Source of the DNA: an uncultured Lachnospiraceae bacterium
Lineage (GTDB): Bacteria > Bacillota > Clostridia > Lachnospirales > Lachnospiraceae
Direction of reading: 5' to 3'
DNA: 34,528 bases
Assembly: GCA_910577115.1 (NCBI GenBank)
Contig: CAJTMC010000039.1
Location: forward strand, 1-34,528
Notes under the pieces: model-generated
What the model was told of the DNA's origin: nothing
Databases searched by the model: none
What the model saw: only the letters and a program-made list of their open reading frames with translations
Part shown: positions 1-7,647 of the stretch, piece by piece
Layout: each line of letters starts with the position of its first letter
Numbering within the stretch: the stretch's first letter is position 1
Translations under genes and position numbers: made by a program

Positions 1-978
1 AATTATCTCAACGGCCATTGTTTTGTCAGCCTCATGCTCTGTGTCCCGGTATGGAGAAATCAGCGGATTGTTTACCTTGCCGTCCCTTTGGGATACCGCA
101 TGTGGAATAAAGAATTATCCCTACTTGGGCCGGCAGCATCTATGATACGTCAGGTTATGCCTGTTTTCCTTTCCCAAAAGAGTATAATTGTCCTCTGTGA
201 CAGCCGGTATGCAAAAAAAGATTTGGTATGTGTTGTAGACGAATATGCGAATCCTGATATCATCTGCAATGCCGGATATGACTCCGTAATTTATGACCCT
301 GCGCCACAGCCTGCAGGAAAGAAAGGAAGGCCTGCCAGGCATGGGAACCGTCTTTCTCCTGATAATGATTTTACTCTGTCCGATGAAAAGGTTGGGGAAT
401 ATTACATTGGTGCACGCAGGGTTCTTACATATCTTTTTGGCCAGAGGGAAGTCTATGCTTATGTGACAGCGTCAGAAAAGATGAAGGGATCCCGGCGCCT
501 GTTTTTCAGCACCATTTTCCCGCATCAGCTGCAGATATTTTGTGCATGGCAGGAGAAGGCGCCCCTGAACCAGACCGGAAGCAGCCGTATGGAGTTTATC
601 CCTATGCTGTGCTATTGTTTTCGCTGGAATATTGAGGTCAGCTATTATGAGCAGAAGACATTCCGGTCATTATGCAGCTATATGGTGCGCAGTCAGAAAT
701 GGATAGAAATGCCGGTCAACCTGATTAATGTCGCATACTGTGCAATGAAGATACTGTCTTATCAGGAAGAAGAGTTTTCAAAATATCGCGGCGAAAGCGT
801 ACAGGAGTTTCGTTTTGCCCTTAGTATGCAGATACGTCAGCAGATATTTTATGCCGATTTGCTGCGAAATATCGAAACAGGCATAAAATCAAGTGCCTAT
901 ATAAAAGTCTTACAACGGCTGGTTAAACAGCATTGTGGTTGTATTAATAAGTTGTACACCACTTTACAACTTTTATAA
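1..978 (+). pseudogene. IS transposase, both ends missing (DDE type, IS4/IS701-like)
   Basis: The frame is already open at base 1 (NYLNGHCFVSLM...), so the gene begins before the window. It aligns along its whole length with the transposase on the opposite strand at 973-2265: shared blocks include NYLNGHCFVS, GRPARHG, RRLFFSTIFP, QLQIFCAWQEKAPLN and RWNIEVSYYEQKTF. The last block carries the Y..E region typical of IS4-like DDE transposases. The C-terminus stops matching near KQHCGCI, and the final codons are supplied by the terminal inverted repeat of the neighbouring IS (from base 955). The gene is therefore truncated at its 3' end by that insertion. Transposase identity is sure; exact IS family is inferred. 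Probably non-functional. Confidence 0.8.
955..974 (+). repeat. IS terminal inverted repeat, left
   Basis: Twenty bases that match the reverse complement of 2403-2422 with one mismatch. It marks one end of the IS and also supplies the last codons of the truncated transposase at 1-978. Confidence 0.8.
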
Positions 979-2265
979 ATGATAGCCCTTTTGCTGGACA
1001 AGGTATTTCAGGGTTCTTATAAAAACTGACGATTTTATCATACTTTCGCTCTTTTTCACGAAAATGGTTAAAAATACCTCCTGCCTTATCCGCTCACTGA
1101 GCGCAAACCTGAAATCCTGTACGCTTTCACTGCGGTACTTTGAAAATATCTCATACTGATATGGCAGCAGCTTCATTGCACAGTACGCTATGTTGATAAG
1201 ATTGACCAGCATTTCTATTCCTTTCCGGCTGCGTACCATGTAGCTGCATAATGACCAGAAGGTTTTCTGTTCATAATAGCTAACTTCTATATTCCATCGG
1301 AACGAGTATAAGAACAGGGGGATATACTGCATCCATGAACTCCCTGTATGGTTTAACGGCGCTTTTTCCTGCCATGCGCAGAAAATCTGCAGCTGCTCCG
1401 GAAATATAGTACTGAAGAACAGGCGTCTGGAGCCGCCCTCCCTTTGCGTGGCTGTCACATAGGCAAGGACTTCCCTTGTGCCGAAAATATTTGTCAGCAC
1501 GCGGCGGACACCCGTGTAATAACCGCCTGCTTTTTCTTTTGAAAGTGTAAAATCTTCCTCAATGGCAAGGCGGCGTCCATGTTTTGCAGGCCTGCCCCTC
1601 CTGCCTGTCGGCTGCGGGGCAGGGGCATAAAGGACAGAATCGCACCTTGCATTCCCAATCAGGTCAAGATTTGGGTATTCATCAACAACAGAAACCAAAG
1701 GACTTTTTGTGTACCAGCTGTCACACAGGATAATGACATTTTTCTTTTCCTTTAATTCAGGCATGGCCTGACGGATCATGGACGCGGCAAGTTCCAGTTT
1801 GGACTCTTTTTTCTGCCACATCCGGTAAGAAAGCGACACAGACTGGTAAACGATTTTGTTCTTATCCCATACAGGCACGCAGAGCATGACGCTTACAAAG
1901 CAGTGTCCGTTCAGGTAGTTAGATCTATTATGTGCGGCATGGTCGAAGAGTTTTGAGATACCCTCAAATTTCTTCCCGAATTTAGGAACCATAGTGTCAT
2001 CAATGCACAGGAAAACCGGCTGTGACCCAAGGTACTTGGGAACAAGCTTCAATGCCATGGCAGCTGTGACATTCATAAATCTGGAATAATCCACTTTGGC
2101 GTAGGAACAGGCATAGTAAAAGGCATTGAGGGATTTCTCTGTAATCTTTGACAGGAAATGCCTGTAAAGGAAACGGATGGAGCCCGCTGATTCCAGTGCC
2201 AGTACAGAAATCAGAAGAAGGATTAATGTTTGGGCAGTGGGAGCAGAGCAGGTTTCAAAATAATT
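973..2265 (-). pseudogene. IS transposase with a lost start (DDE type, IS4/IS701-like)
   Basis: The frame is open from 2265 down to the stop at 973. It includes IDDTMVPKFGKK (likely first catalytic Asp), ILCDSWYTKSP (second Asp) and RWNIEVSYYEQKTF (Y..E region). The first usable start inside the frame is a GTG at 2094, giving 373 aa. However, the frame upstream of it is clearly still transposase (TLILLLISVLALESAG, then RFLYRHFLSKITEKSLNAFYY), and no ATG, GTG or TTG precedes it. At 2266-2268 there is a TAA, and further upstream an ATG at 2304-2306 followed by A6. A seventh A plus a sense codon at 2266 would restore a single frame from that ATG. I infer a decayed start (nonsense plus a possible one-base deletion). 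A GTG-initiated shorter protein cannot be excluded. Confidence 0.7.
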
Positions 2266-2402
2266 TTAAAAATATTTATAAAGTCTACCAATTAAAGTTT
2301 TTTCATTGTATAATAAGTTTGTCGTACAGGGGCACTTTCCTTTGTAATGTTTTGGTCAAATTCATTATACAACAGAAAACCCTGTGCGGCATTTTTTATT
2401 AA

Positions 2403-2422
2403 AAAAGTTGTAAACTGGTGTA
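2403..2422 (-). repeat. IS terminal inverted repeat, right
   Basis: Twenty bases, AAAAGTTGTAAACTGGTGTA, the inverted partner of 955-974 (19 of 20 matching). It lies upstream of the transposase coding region. Confidence 0.8.
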
Positions 2423-2975
2423 TTATATGCAAAAATCAAAAAAAGGAGACAACTTTCCTGAAGGAATAACTCCCTCCCAATTTTCCTCTTTTTAGAAATT
2501 CTGTCAATCTTACATGCATTATACAAGATAAAAGAAAATTTCTATTTTCATTTGCGGCTTCTCTGCCTTAATTTCCTATACGCCATTCCCCCAAAAAGTA
2601 CGCCATTTATACGCCATGTACACCATCAAAAGGGCAAAAAGTACACCATTAGTACACCATTTTATCCCAAAAATACGAGAATTTACGGGAAACTGCATGA
2701 CTTTTTCCACCGTCCGCCAATCCCTGAATCCCTTGATTTTACTAAGCTTTCAGGCATCTATCGCAGGTTTCCTTTACAGGTCATACGGCGTCACTTGGTA
2801 TACGTAGTAAGACAGTAAAAATACATCTGTACAGGCACCCGAACCCCCTATGTTTACGGCATTCTTGCACTTTAGTCCGTGAAAGTACACCATATATACG
2901 CCAATACGCCATAAATTGTCTGTCAGATTACGCAAAACAAGGCAGGTACACCGTTATAAAACAATAGCTGGTTTT
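2423..2975. other. Non-coding region between IS and Uma2 gene, with octamer repeats
   Basis: About 550 bases without a convincing gene. Short open frames here lack ribosome sites and familiar sequence. The notable content is the scattered TAC(G/A)CCAT octamer described separately. Given the integrase and Xis just to the right, this may be the terminal (attachment) region of a Tn916-like element. That is inference. Confidence 0.5.
2579..2954 (+). repeat. Cluster of about ten TAC(G/A)CCAT octamers
   Basis: Direct copies start at 2579, 2599, 2610, 2619, 2642, 2653, 2886, 2897 (one mismatch), 2905 and 2947 (one mismatch). All are in the same orientation. Spacings of 8, 9, 11, 11, 11, 20 and 23 bases are mostly near one or two helical turns, as expected for a protein-binding array. 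Possible roles are arm-type sites for the integrase at 3690-4895, or iterons. The sequence alone does not decide. Confidence 0.6.
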
Positions 2976-3530
2976 CTATTCAAAATGAATTACTGAAAAA
3001 TCAATTTCAAAATCTTCATAAATTCCAGCCTTTACTTTATCCGTAAATGAGTACTCCTCAAAAGTATCATGTTCAAAATTATAGACTGTAACCTGTGGTT
3101 TCATGGGATCAACAATCCAGTACTCCCTGACTCCCGCAGTACGGTATTTAAACAGCTTCTTATTATAGTCCATCTGACGGCTTGAAGCCGAAACGATTTC
3201 AATAATCCAATCTGGTGCGCCCTTGCAGCCCTCGTCTGTAAGTTTGTTCTTATCGCAAATCACAGAAATATCAGGCTCAAGGTAGATTTCATTATCAGCA
3301 TTTAAATATACTGCAAATGGTGATGGATATACTTCGCAATCACCGTTTTTGTCTTGAATATAATTAAAAATACTATTTGATAATGTCATAACAAGTTTTT
3401 GATGGACTCTATTAGGCGCTGCCATCATATACAGTTCGCCGTCAATCAGTTCTGCCCTCTGTCCCTCAGGCAAATTCTGGATGTCTTCAATGGTATGATA
3501 TTCCAGTTGCTTTGCTATTGCTTCACTCAT
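2976..3530 (-). CDS. Uma2-family (DUF820) putative endonuclease
   Basis: A 184-aa protein of normal length for the Uma2 family, which has a PD-(D/E)XK nuclease fold. Visible family marks are an N-terminal YHTIEDIQNLPEGQRAELIDGELY segment, EPDISVI (Asp87 as likely metal ligand), APDWIIEIVSASS (Glu111) and the YRTAGVREYWIVDP block. The ribosome site AAGGAAGG sits 7 bases before the ATG. It lies downstream of the integrase gene on the same strand, past a terminator-like hairpin. Members are frequent on mobile elements, but their biological role is mostly unknown. No TM or signal sequence. Confidence 0.85.
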   Translation of the reverse strand: MSEAIAKQLEYHTIEDIQNLPEGQRAELIDGELYMMAAPNRVHQKLVMTLSNSIFNYIQDKNGDCEVYPSPFAVYLNADNEIYLEPDISVICDKNKLTDEGCKGAPDWIIEIVSASSRQMDYNKKLFKYRTAGVREYWIVDPMKPQVTVYNFEHDTFEEYSFTDKVKAGIYEDFEIDFSVIHFE

Positions 3531-3645
3531 TTAATCGCCTTCCTTTTTCATTTTATTATATAGTGCATTTATCGGGGTTGCAAGTTAATTTGTATTTTGA
3601 CGGACAAAATCAGCTTATTCCTGTTTTCAGGACTGCTTTTATCCG

Positions 3646-3684
3646 CAAAAAAGCCGCCTCGGAGATTTATTTCCAAAGCAGCTT
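3646..3684 (-). terminator. Terminator hairpin after the integrase gene
   Basis: Reading the minus strand, AAGCTGC pairs with GCGGCTT (one G-T pair) and is followed by a run of six Ts. It starts just inside the 3' end of the integrase region and would separate it from the Uma2-like gene. Confidence 0.6.
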
Positions 3685-3689
3685 TCCTT

Positions 3690-4895
3690 TTACATTGCAT
3701 ACAGATTTTCTGTATACCGCACTTTATTTTCCTGACTCTCCAGTTTTTCAATCTCGCTCTGTTTGAACTCTTCCGTAACATGCGTATACAGGTTCATTGT
3801 CATCTGGAGCGTGGCATGCCCCATATAAGCCTGTACCGTCTTCGGGCTGATTCCTGCCTCAAAACACCTTGTTGCAAACGTATGTCGGAAACAGTGTCCT
3901 GAAAACTTCTCCATCTGCTCCAACGGATCTTTCATTGAATTGATTGTTTCCACAATCCTCGCAATTGCGTCACCATAAGTAGTTGCATTCAATGGCGTGC
4001 CTAAGGTACTCAGGAACAGCAAGTCCTCAAATCCTTTTATCGGAGCAGCATTATGCCTGCCCAGTATCACCTTTCTTTGTTTCATCTGCTTCTCCAATGC
4101 CGTTTGGCACCTTGCGGTAATCGGGACCTTCCTGTTGCTGGCTTTTGTTTTTGGCGGGCCCGAATGATATGTCTTACCGCTGTCCCCTTCAAACTGTTGG
4201 TATACCAGCGTTTTGTTTACGCTGATTTCTCTTTTTTTCAGGTCTATATCTTTCGGCGTCAGTGCATACAGTTCCCCTGGACGCAGCCCTGTTTCCACCG
4301 CAACCACAAACAGGTTGAAATAAAACGTCCCCGCAGCGCACTCAAAAAATTCAACCTGCTCTTCTTTTGTAAGCACCCTGATTTCCTTTTTCTCATCCCT
4401 TAACAACCTGATTCCCTTCACTGGATTTCGATTTACATAACTGTCCATCAGTGCCTTATCAAATATATCAAGAAGCATAATTCTCACCCTGTTTTTTGTT
4501 TCATAGCCAAATCCCTGCCTGTCAAGGCTGTTGATCAATGCCCTTACCATCAGCGCCGTAATATCCAGCAGTTTTCTTTTCCCCAACGTCGGGGAAATAT
4601 GCTTCCTGTAAACCATTTTATATCCCTGTTTGGTATTTTCACGGATTATTTTATATTTGTATTCATTAATCCATATATCAAAAAAGTCATCCAATGTTGT
4701 CCCATCGTCAACAATATTCATTTTTTTCCTGTTTTCATAGACGGCAGTATTATACTTATCCCTCAATTCCTGCAAATCCATACTGTACAATGTCTTCCTT
4801 GTTCCAAATCTGTTTTCAAATCTGGCATAATACTGTCCGTTTTTTCTCTGCCCAAATCCTGGGCCGAGTTCCCTGCCGTTTAAATCCTTTCCCAT
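3690..4895 (-). CDS. int: Tyrosine integrase, Tn916 type
   Basis: A 401-aa tyrosine recombinase. The N-terminus (about 1-60, GPGFGQRKNGQYYARFENRFG...) resembles the arm-binding domain of Tn916 integrase. Residues about 65-165 are the core-binding domain. The catalytic domain shows Arg205 (ETGLRPGELYAL), His334 and Arg337 (HCFRHTF), His360 (YMGHATL) and Tyr370 (MNLYTHV), so the active site is complete. An AGGAGG-like site precedes the chosen ATG by about 11 bases. It follows the Xis gene by about 100 bases on the same strand, the usual xis-int order of Tn916-like elements. It would integrate and excise the element. A terminator hairpin lies directly downstream. Confidence 0.93.
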   Translation of the reverse strand: MGKDLNGRELGPGFGQRKNGQYYARFENRFGTRKTLYSMDLQELRDKYNTAVYENRKKMNIVDDGTTLDDFFDIWINEYKYKIIRENTKQGYKMVYRKHISPTLGKRKLLDITALMVRALINSLDRQGFGYETKNRVRIMLLDIFDKALMDSYVNRNPVKGIRLLRDEKKEIRVLTKEEQVEFFECAAGTFYFNLFVVAVETGLRPGELYALTPKDIDLKKREISVNKTLVYQQFEGDSGKTYHSGPPKTKASNRKVPITARCQTALEKQMKQRKVILGRHNAAPIKGFEDLLFLSTLGTPLNATTYGDAIARIVETINSMKDPLEQMEKFSGHCFRHTFATRCFEAGISPKTVQAYMGHATLQMTMNLYTHVTEEFKQSEIEKLESQENKVRYTENLYAM

Positions 4896-4992
4896 GCTGA
4901 CATGCCTCCTTCCCTATGCCAAGTATAGCGCGATCCGCTCCATTTGGGAGCACCCTGTTTTCATCCCCGCTTTACTTTTTTCTGTTCATCTG

Positions 4993-5193
4993 TCAGATCG
5001 AATAGTGTCCGTTCAGATACTTTTCAAAGGCTTCCCTTTTCACTAATCGCCTGTTCCCGATGAACAATGCGAAGGGGCATCCCTGCTCAGCCAGCAGGCT
5101 CCTGATTTTTCCCTCACCGATGCCGCTGTAGGCTACCGCCTCATCTACGGTCAGTGTAATCTTCTTCCATATCGGAACCTCATATCCTTCCAT
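4993..5193 (-). CDS. xis: Excisionase, Tn916 Xis type
   Basis: A 66-aa protein, the length of Tn916 Xis (67 aa). It has the same opening (VPIWKKITLTVDEAVAYSGIGEGKIRSL) and the same tail pattern (GNRRLVKREAFEKYL), i.e. a winged-helix MerR/Xis fold. The frame stays open further upstream to 5364, but I chose the ATG at 5193: AAGGAGA lies 8 bases before it, and similarity to Xis begins there. It should bend DNA at the element ends and direct the neighbouring integrase towards excision. The 200 bases upstream (5194-5390) hold no other gene. Confidence 0.88.
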   Translation of the reverse strand: MEGYEVPIWKKITLTVDEAVAYSGIGEGKIRSLLAEQGCPFALFIGNRRLVKREAFEKYLNGHYSI

Positions 5194-5390
5194 AAGCAAT
5201 ATCTCCTTTATCAGAAAATTTGCCCTAATACAGAAAATAGAGACTTCCTCCTGCGTAATGTTAAAATTCAGATATATGCTGCCTGCTGACTCTGTATAAC
5301 CAACAGGTTTTCTTTTTTTATATCCATGAATTGCCGAAACATACCCTGCTTTTATAGCGGACATGGCATATCATTTATAAGTTCTGTCCT

Positions 5391-6242
5391 TCAATCTGAC
5401 ACAAGCCGCTTCTGCAAGGAAGAACATCTCACAATACACAGCCGCCAATTATAATCCATATTCTTATTCCATTTTGCATACAGACGCGGGATGCCTGTTT
5501 TCCTATATTTTTCATTAAAATATTTCGCATGTTCCTTCGGCTCATATTCGTCGTATAACAATACCAAATGCTTATTGCAAGTTTCCTGTTCCGAGCCTTC
5601 CAATACGGCATAATGATATGTCTGCTCTAACATCTTATAAATACAGTCCCTGCGGTTTTTCTCACTTCCAAACGTAATGGAAGTCCTGCATATCGAAGAT
5701 GTTTTCTCTATCCATTTATTATCATAATAGGCATCGTTTATTTTCCCTACAGCCCCTGCCAAGCCATTATCAGCCAGCATTCTCTTAAGCTCCTGTGTTT
5801 TTAATCCGTATAAATCCACACAGAATCCCTTCACGTTGTAATTCCCCAATTCAGCCATCTTATTGATAAAAGATTTCTGTCCTGCGGAATCCGTATACAT
5901 CTCTACAAAGTGCCACTCCCCGCTGACCTTTACCCAAAGAGGAGCCTTCAGCCTTTTATTTTCTATCTCTGGATACATTTCATGGTATCTTGCATCCCTT
6001 CTTACTTCTTCAAAAGCATATTTCTTTCCATCGCTGCAGCGGATATATCCATACTGTTCTATGACATGAAAAACCAGCTTTGACAATCCCCAATCTTTCT
6101 GCATATATTCCATGAGCCATTCCTTTGTCACAAGTTCCTGCACTCTGAGTTTTCTGTCTGCAACAACCCCTTTTGCAATCTTTTTTCCCTTCCGAACTCC
6201 CTTATTTCCCCTGTATTCATTAAAATTAATCACTTTGCACAT
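5391..6242 (-). CDS. Unknown protein next to xis
   Basis: A 283-aa, mostly soluble protein rich in charged and aromatic residues, without signal peptide or TM segment. I do not recognise a family. Visible features are a basic N-terminus (RKGKKIAKG), a WLMEYMQKDWGLSKLVFHVIEQYGYIRC stretch that could be helical and DNA-facing, and a C-terminus rich in Tyr, Trp and Lys. Two ATGs compete, at 6248 and 6242. The AAGGAGATT box is only 3 bases from the first and 9 from the second, so I chose 6242. It ends 197 bases before the Xis start, on the same strand. The position suggests a mobile-element maintenance or regulatory role, but that is only inference. Confidence 0.6.
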   Translation of the reverse strand: MCKVINFNEYRGNKGVRKGKKIAKGVVADRKLRVQELVTKEWLMEYMQKDWGLSKLVFHVIEQYGYIRCSDGKKYAFEEVRRDARYHEMYPEIENKRLKAPLWVKVSGEWHFVEMYTDSAGQKSFINKMAELGNYNVKGFCVDLYGLKTQELKRMLADNGLAGAVGKINDAYYDNKWIEKTSSICRTSITFGSEKNRRDCIYKMLEQTYHYAVLEGSEQETCNKHLVLLYDEYEPKEHAKYFNEKYRKTGIPRLYAKWNKNMDYNWRLCIVRCSSLQKRLVSD

Positions 6243-6478
6243 ACTCATAATCTCCTTTCATTTTCCAATGCATAATCAAACAGCCAAAGCTGCCATAAGC
6301 TTCAATCCCTTTCTTTTTTGCAATTATATTCTCTACTGCCTAACTTTTGGCAGAGCAGGTATTTCCAAAGCTCCTGCAAACCCTTTATGAAATTGTCAAA
6401 GTTCCGTATTTCTGTGCCTTTGTAGATGCACAGCCCTATGCCACAATGCCAGTAATGTGCCCTGTAGCAGCAAAAAAA

Positions 6479-6615
6479 TGGTTAGGACAATAAAAAAGTT
6501 TCCATCAGCAAAATACTTTTATGGTAATCACTGGATTTTGGGCACAATACACCCGTGCCATCCAGCAATTGAAATAAATAATATTCTGCCAACCGAAACA
6601 ATAATGTCCTAACCA
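6479..6615. repeat. 137-bp unit with 11-bp perfect inverted ends (MITE-like)
   Basis: TGGTTAGGACA at 6479-6489 is repeated inverted as TGTCCTAACCA at 6605-6615. Between them the sequence can fold further: TGGAT and GGCAC pair with GTGCC and ATCCA around a short loop. No coding capacity. It could be a small non-autonomous element, or two binding sites for a dimeric protein. Confidence 0.5.
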
Positions 6616-6733
6616 CTATATGATTTGGCTGCTATTAAATTCTGCTCGACTCTGTGGAGCGTATATTTAATTTATCAGATTCTTTTAAGCCTGTCAATAA
6701 AGTTTGAAAAATTTTTTAATTAAAAATGAGAAC

Positions 6734-6788
6734 CTCCTGTTAAGGAAGTTCCCAGACTGTCAAAAAAGGACAGCATCCTAAACAGGAG
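6734..6788. repeat. Nested hairpin downstream of the methyltransferase gene
   Basis: CTCCTGTT (6734-6741) pairs with AACAGGAG (6781-6788). Inside it CTGTC (6757-6761) pairs with GACAG (6769-6773). It sits 43 bases past the stop codon of the methyltransferase and may act as its terminator, but no long T-run directly follows the outer stem. Confidence 0.45.
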
Positions 6789-6830
6789 ATGCCGTTCTTT
6801 TTTTGAAAATAAGGGCTAACCGTATGCTGA

Positions 6831-7496
6831 CTAGTCTTCACCGTATTCAATATCACACCCAATAAAATCCCTTCCCAAAATCTTGCATGCCTCAAACACG
6901 GAAAATCCGCCTGATGCGGGATCAAGCACTGCATCACCGTCCGCCGTAGTTGCCGCAATCAGCCTTCTCTGCAATTCAATCGGCTTGCTGTGCGGATGCA
7001 CTTTCGTCACTTTTTCCTCCCAAACATCGGGAATGGCGTGGTCTGTCCAACAGGCTTTCGCTTTTACTGGTTTTTTCTGTGCCACGATAAGGTATTCCGA
7101 TTTCCTTCTCGTCCGATACCCCATCCCAATCTTCCCCTTGTCCCACACAATCATGTCTACAAGGTTTAAATCCGTATCTTCAAGCCATTCCGTGATACCC
7201 TGACATAAATGGAATTTATCCACCCATAAAAACAGATGTCCGCTTGCTTTAAGCGTTCTGCTGATTTCCTTAATAAATCTCTCAATGGTATCATCATCCA
7301 TCTGTGCAAGGCTGCTTCTTGCCTTTCCCCTCTGCTTACCTTCATTTCCATACTTCAATTTATCCAGCACCCCGCGGTATTGGGGATCAAAAAATGCTGC
7401 CGCAATGGAACCATCATTAATGTTTTCCAATAAATCCATTCCATCTGCAAGGTTTTTCTTATTCATTCTATATTTACTGTCTTTCAGTACTTCCAT
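6831..7496 (-). CDS. Orphan DNA adenine/cytosine-N4 methyltransferase
   Basis: A 221-aa SAM-dependent methyltransferase. The catalytic motif DPQY (residues 37-40) stands first and the SAM-binding motif DPASGGFSV (192-200) last, followed by FIGCDIE. This circular order is that of beta-class amino-methyltransferases. DPQY replaces the commoner DPPY. The frame continues upstream to a TTG at 7526, but the ATG at 7496 has AAGGGAG 9 bases before it and is preferred. No restriction endonuclease is adjacent, so it probably works alone, modifying element or host DNA (protection or regulation). Such solitary enzymes are common on phages and integrative elements. The recognition sequence cannot be read from the protein. 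Confidence 0.88.
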   Translation of the reverse strand: MEVLKDSKYRMNKKNLADGMDLLENINDGSIAAAFFDPQYRGVLDKLKYGNEGKQRGKARSSLAQMDDDTIERFIKEISRTLKASGHLFLWVDKFHLCQGITEWLEDTDLNLVDMIVWDKGKIGMGYRTRRKSEYLIVAQKKPVKAKACWTDHAIPDVWEEKVTKVHPHSKPIELQRRLIAATTADGDAVLDPASGGFSVFEACKILGRDFIGCDIEYGED

Positions 7497-7608
7497 AACA
7501 GACAACTCCCTTCTTATCATCCGCAATTGCGTATATTTTTTCCACGCTTATATTCTATTGTTCCTGAAACGGAACATAACGGAAAACGGTATGATCAAAG
7601 GACACTAT

Positions 7609-7643
7609 AAAAAAACTCCTCCCCAAACGGAAAAGAGTTTTTT
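7609..7643 (-). terminator. Terminator of the 1507-aa exported protein gene
   Basis: AAAAAACTC (7610-7618) pairs perfectly with GAGTTTTTT (7635-7643). On the minus strand the stem ends in a T run, just beyond the stop codon at 7648. Confidence 0.75.
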
Positions 7644-7647
7644 ATTT

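Larger units (their letters stand above)
955..2422 (-). mobile_element. Insertion sequence, about 1.47 kb, with 20-bp inverted ends
   Basis: The ends are inverted copies: 955-974 (TACACCACTTTACAAC...) and 2403-2422, whose reverse complement differs at one of 20 positions. The single internal gene, on the minus strand, is a DDE transposase related to the partial one at 1-978. It has landed inside the 3' end of that older copy, so two related IS genes now face each other tail to tail. No convincing target-site duplication is visible at 951-954 versus 2423-2426. Confidence 0.8.
6249..6830. other. Non-coding region with an inverted-repeat unit and nested hairpin
   Basis: About 580 bases between the methyltransferase and the unknown gene. 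No supported coding frame. It holds a 137-bp unit bounded by 11-bp perfect inverted repeats (6479-6615) and a nested hairpin at 6734-6788, each listed separately. The AAGGAGA ribosome site of the left gene is at its left edge. Confidence 0.5.

Noticed and set aside
951..2426. Target-site duplication flanking the IS
   Set aside because: GTTG (951-954) and TTAT (2423-2426) do not match, and longer windows give no direct repeat.
2552..2818. Open frames of 88 and 63 aa over the octamer cluster
   Set aside because: They are produced by the repeat-rich sequence, lack ribosome sites and resemble no protein.
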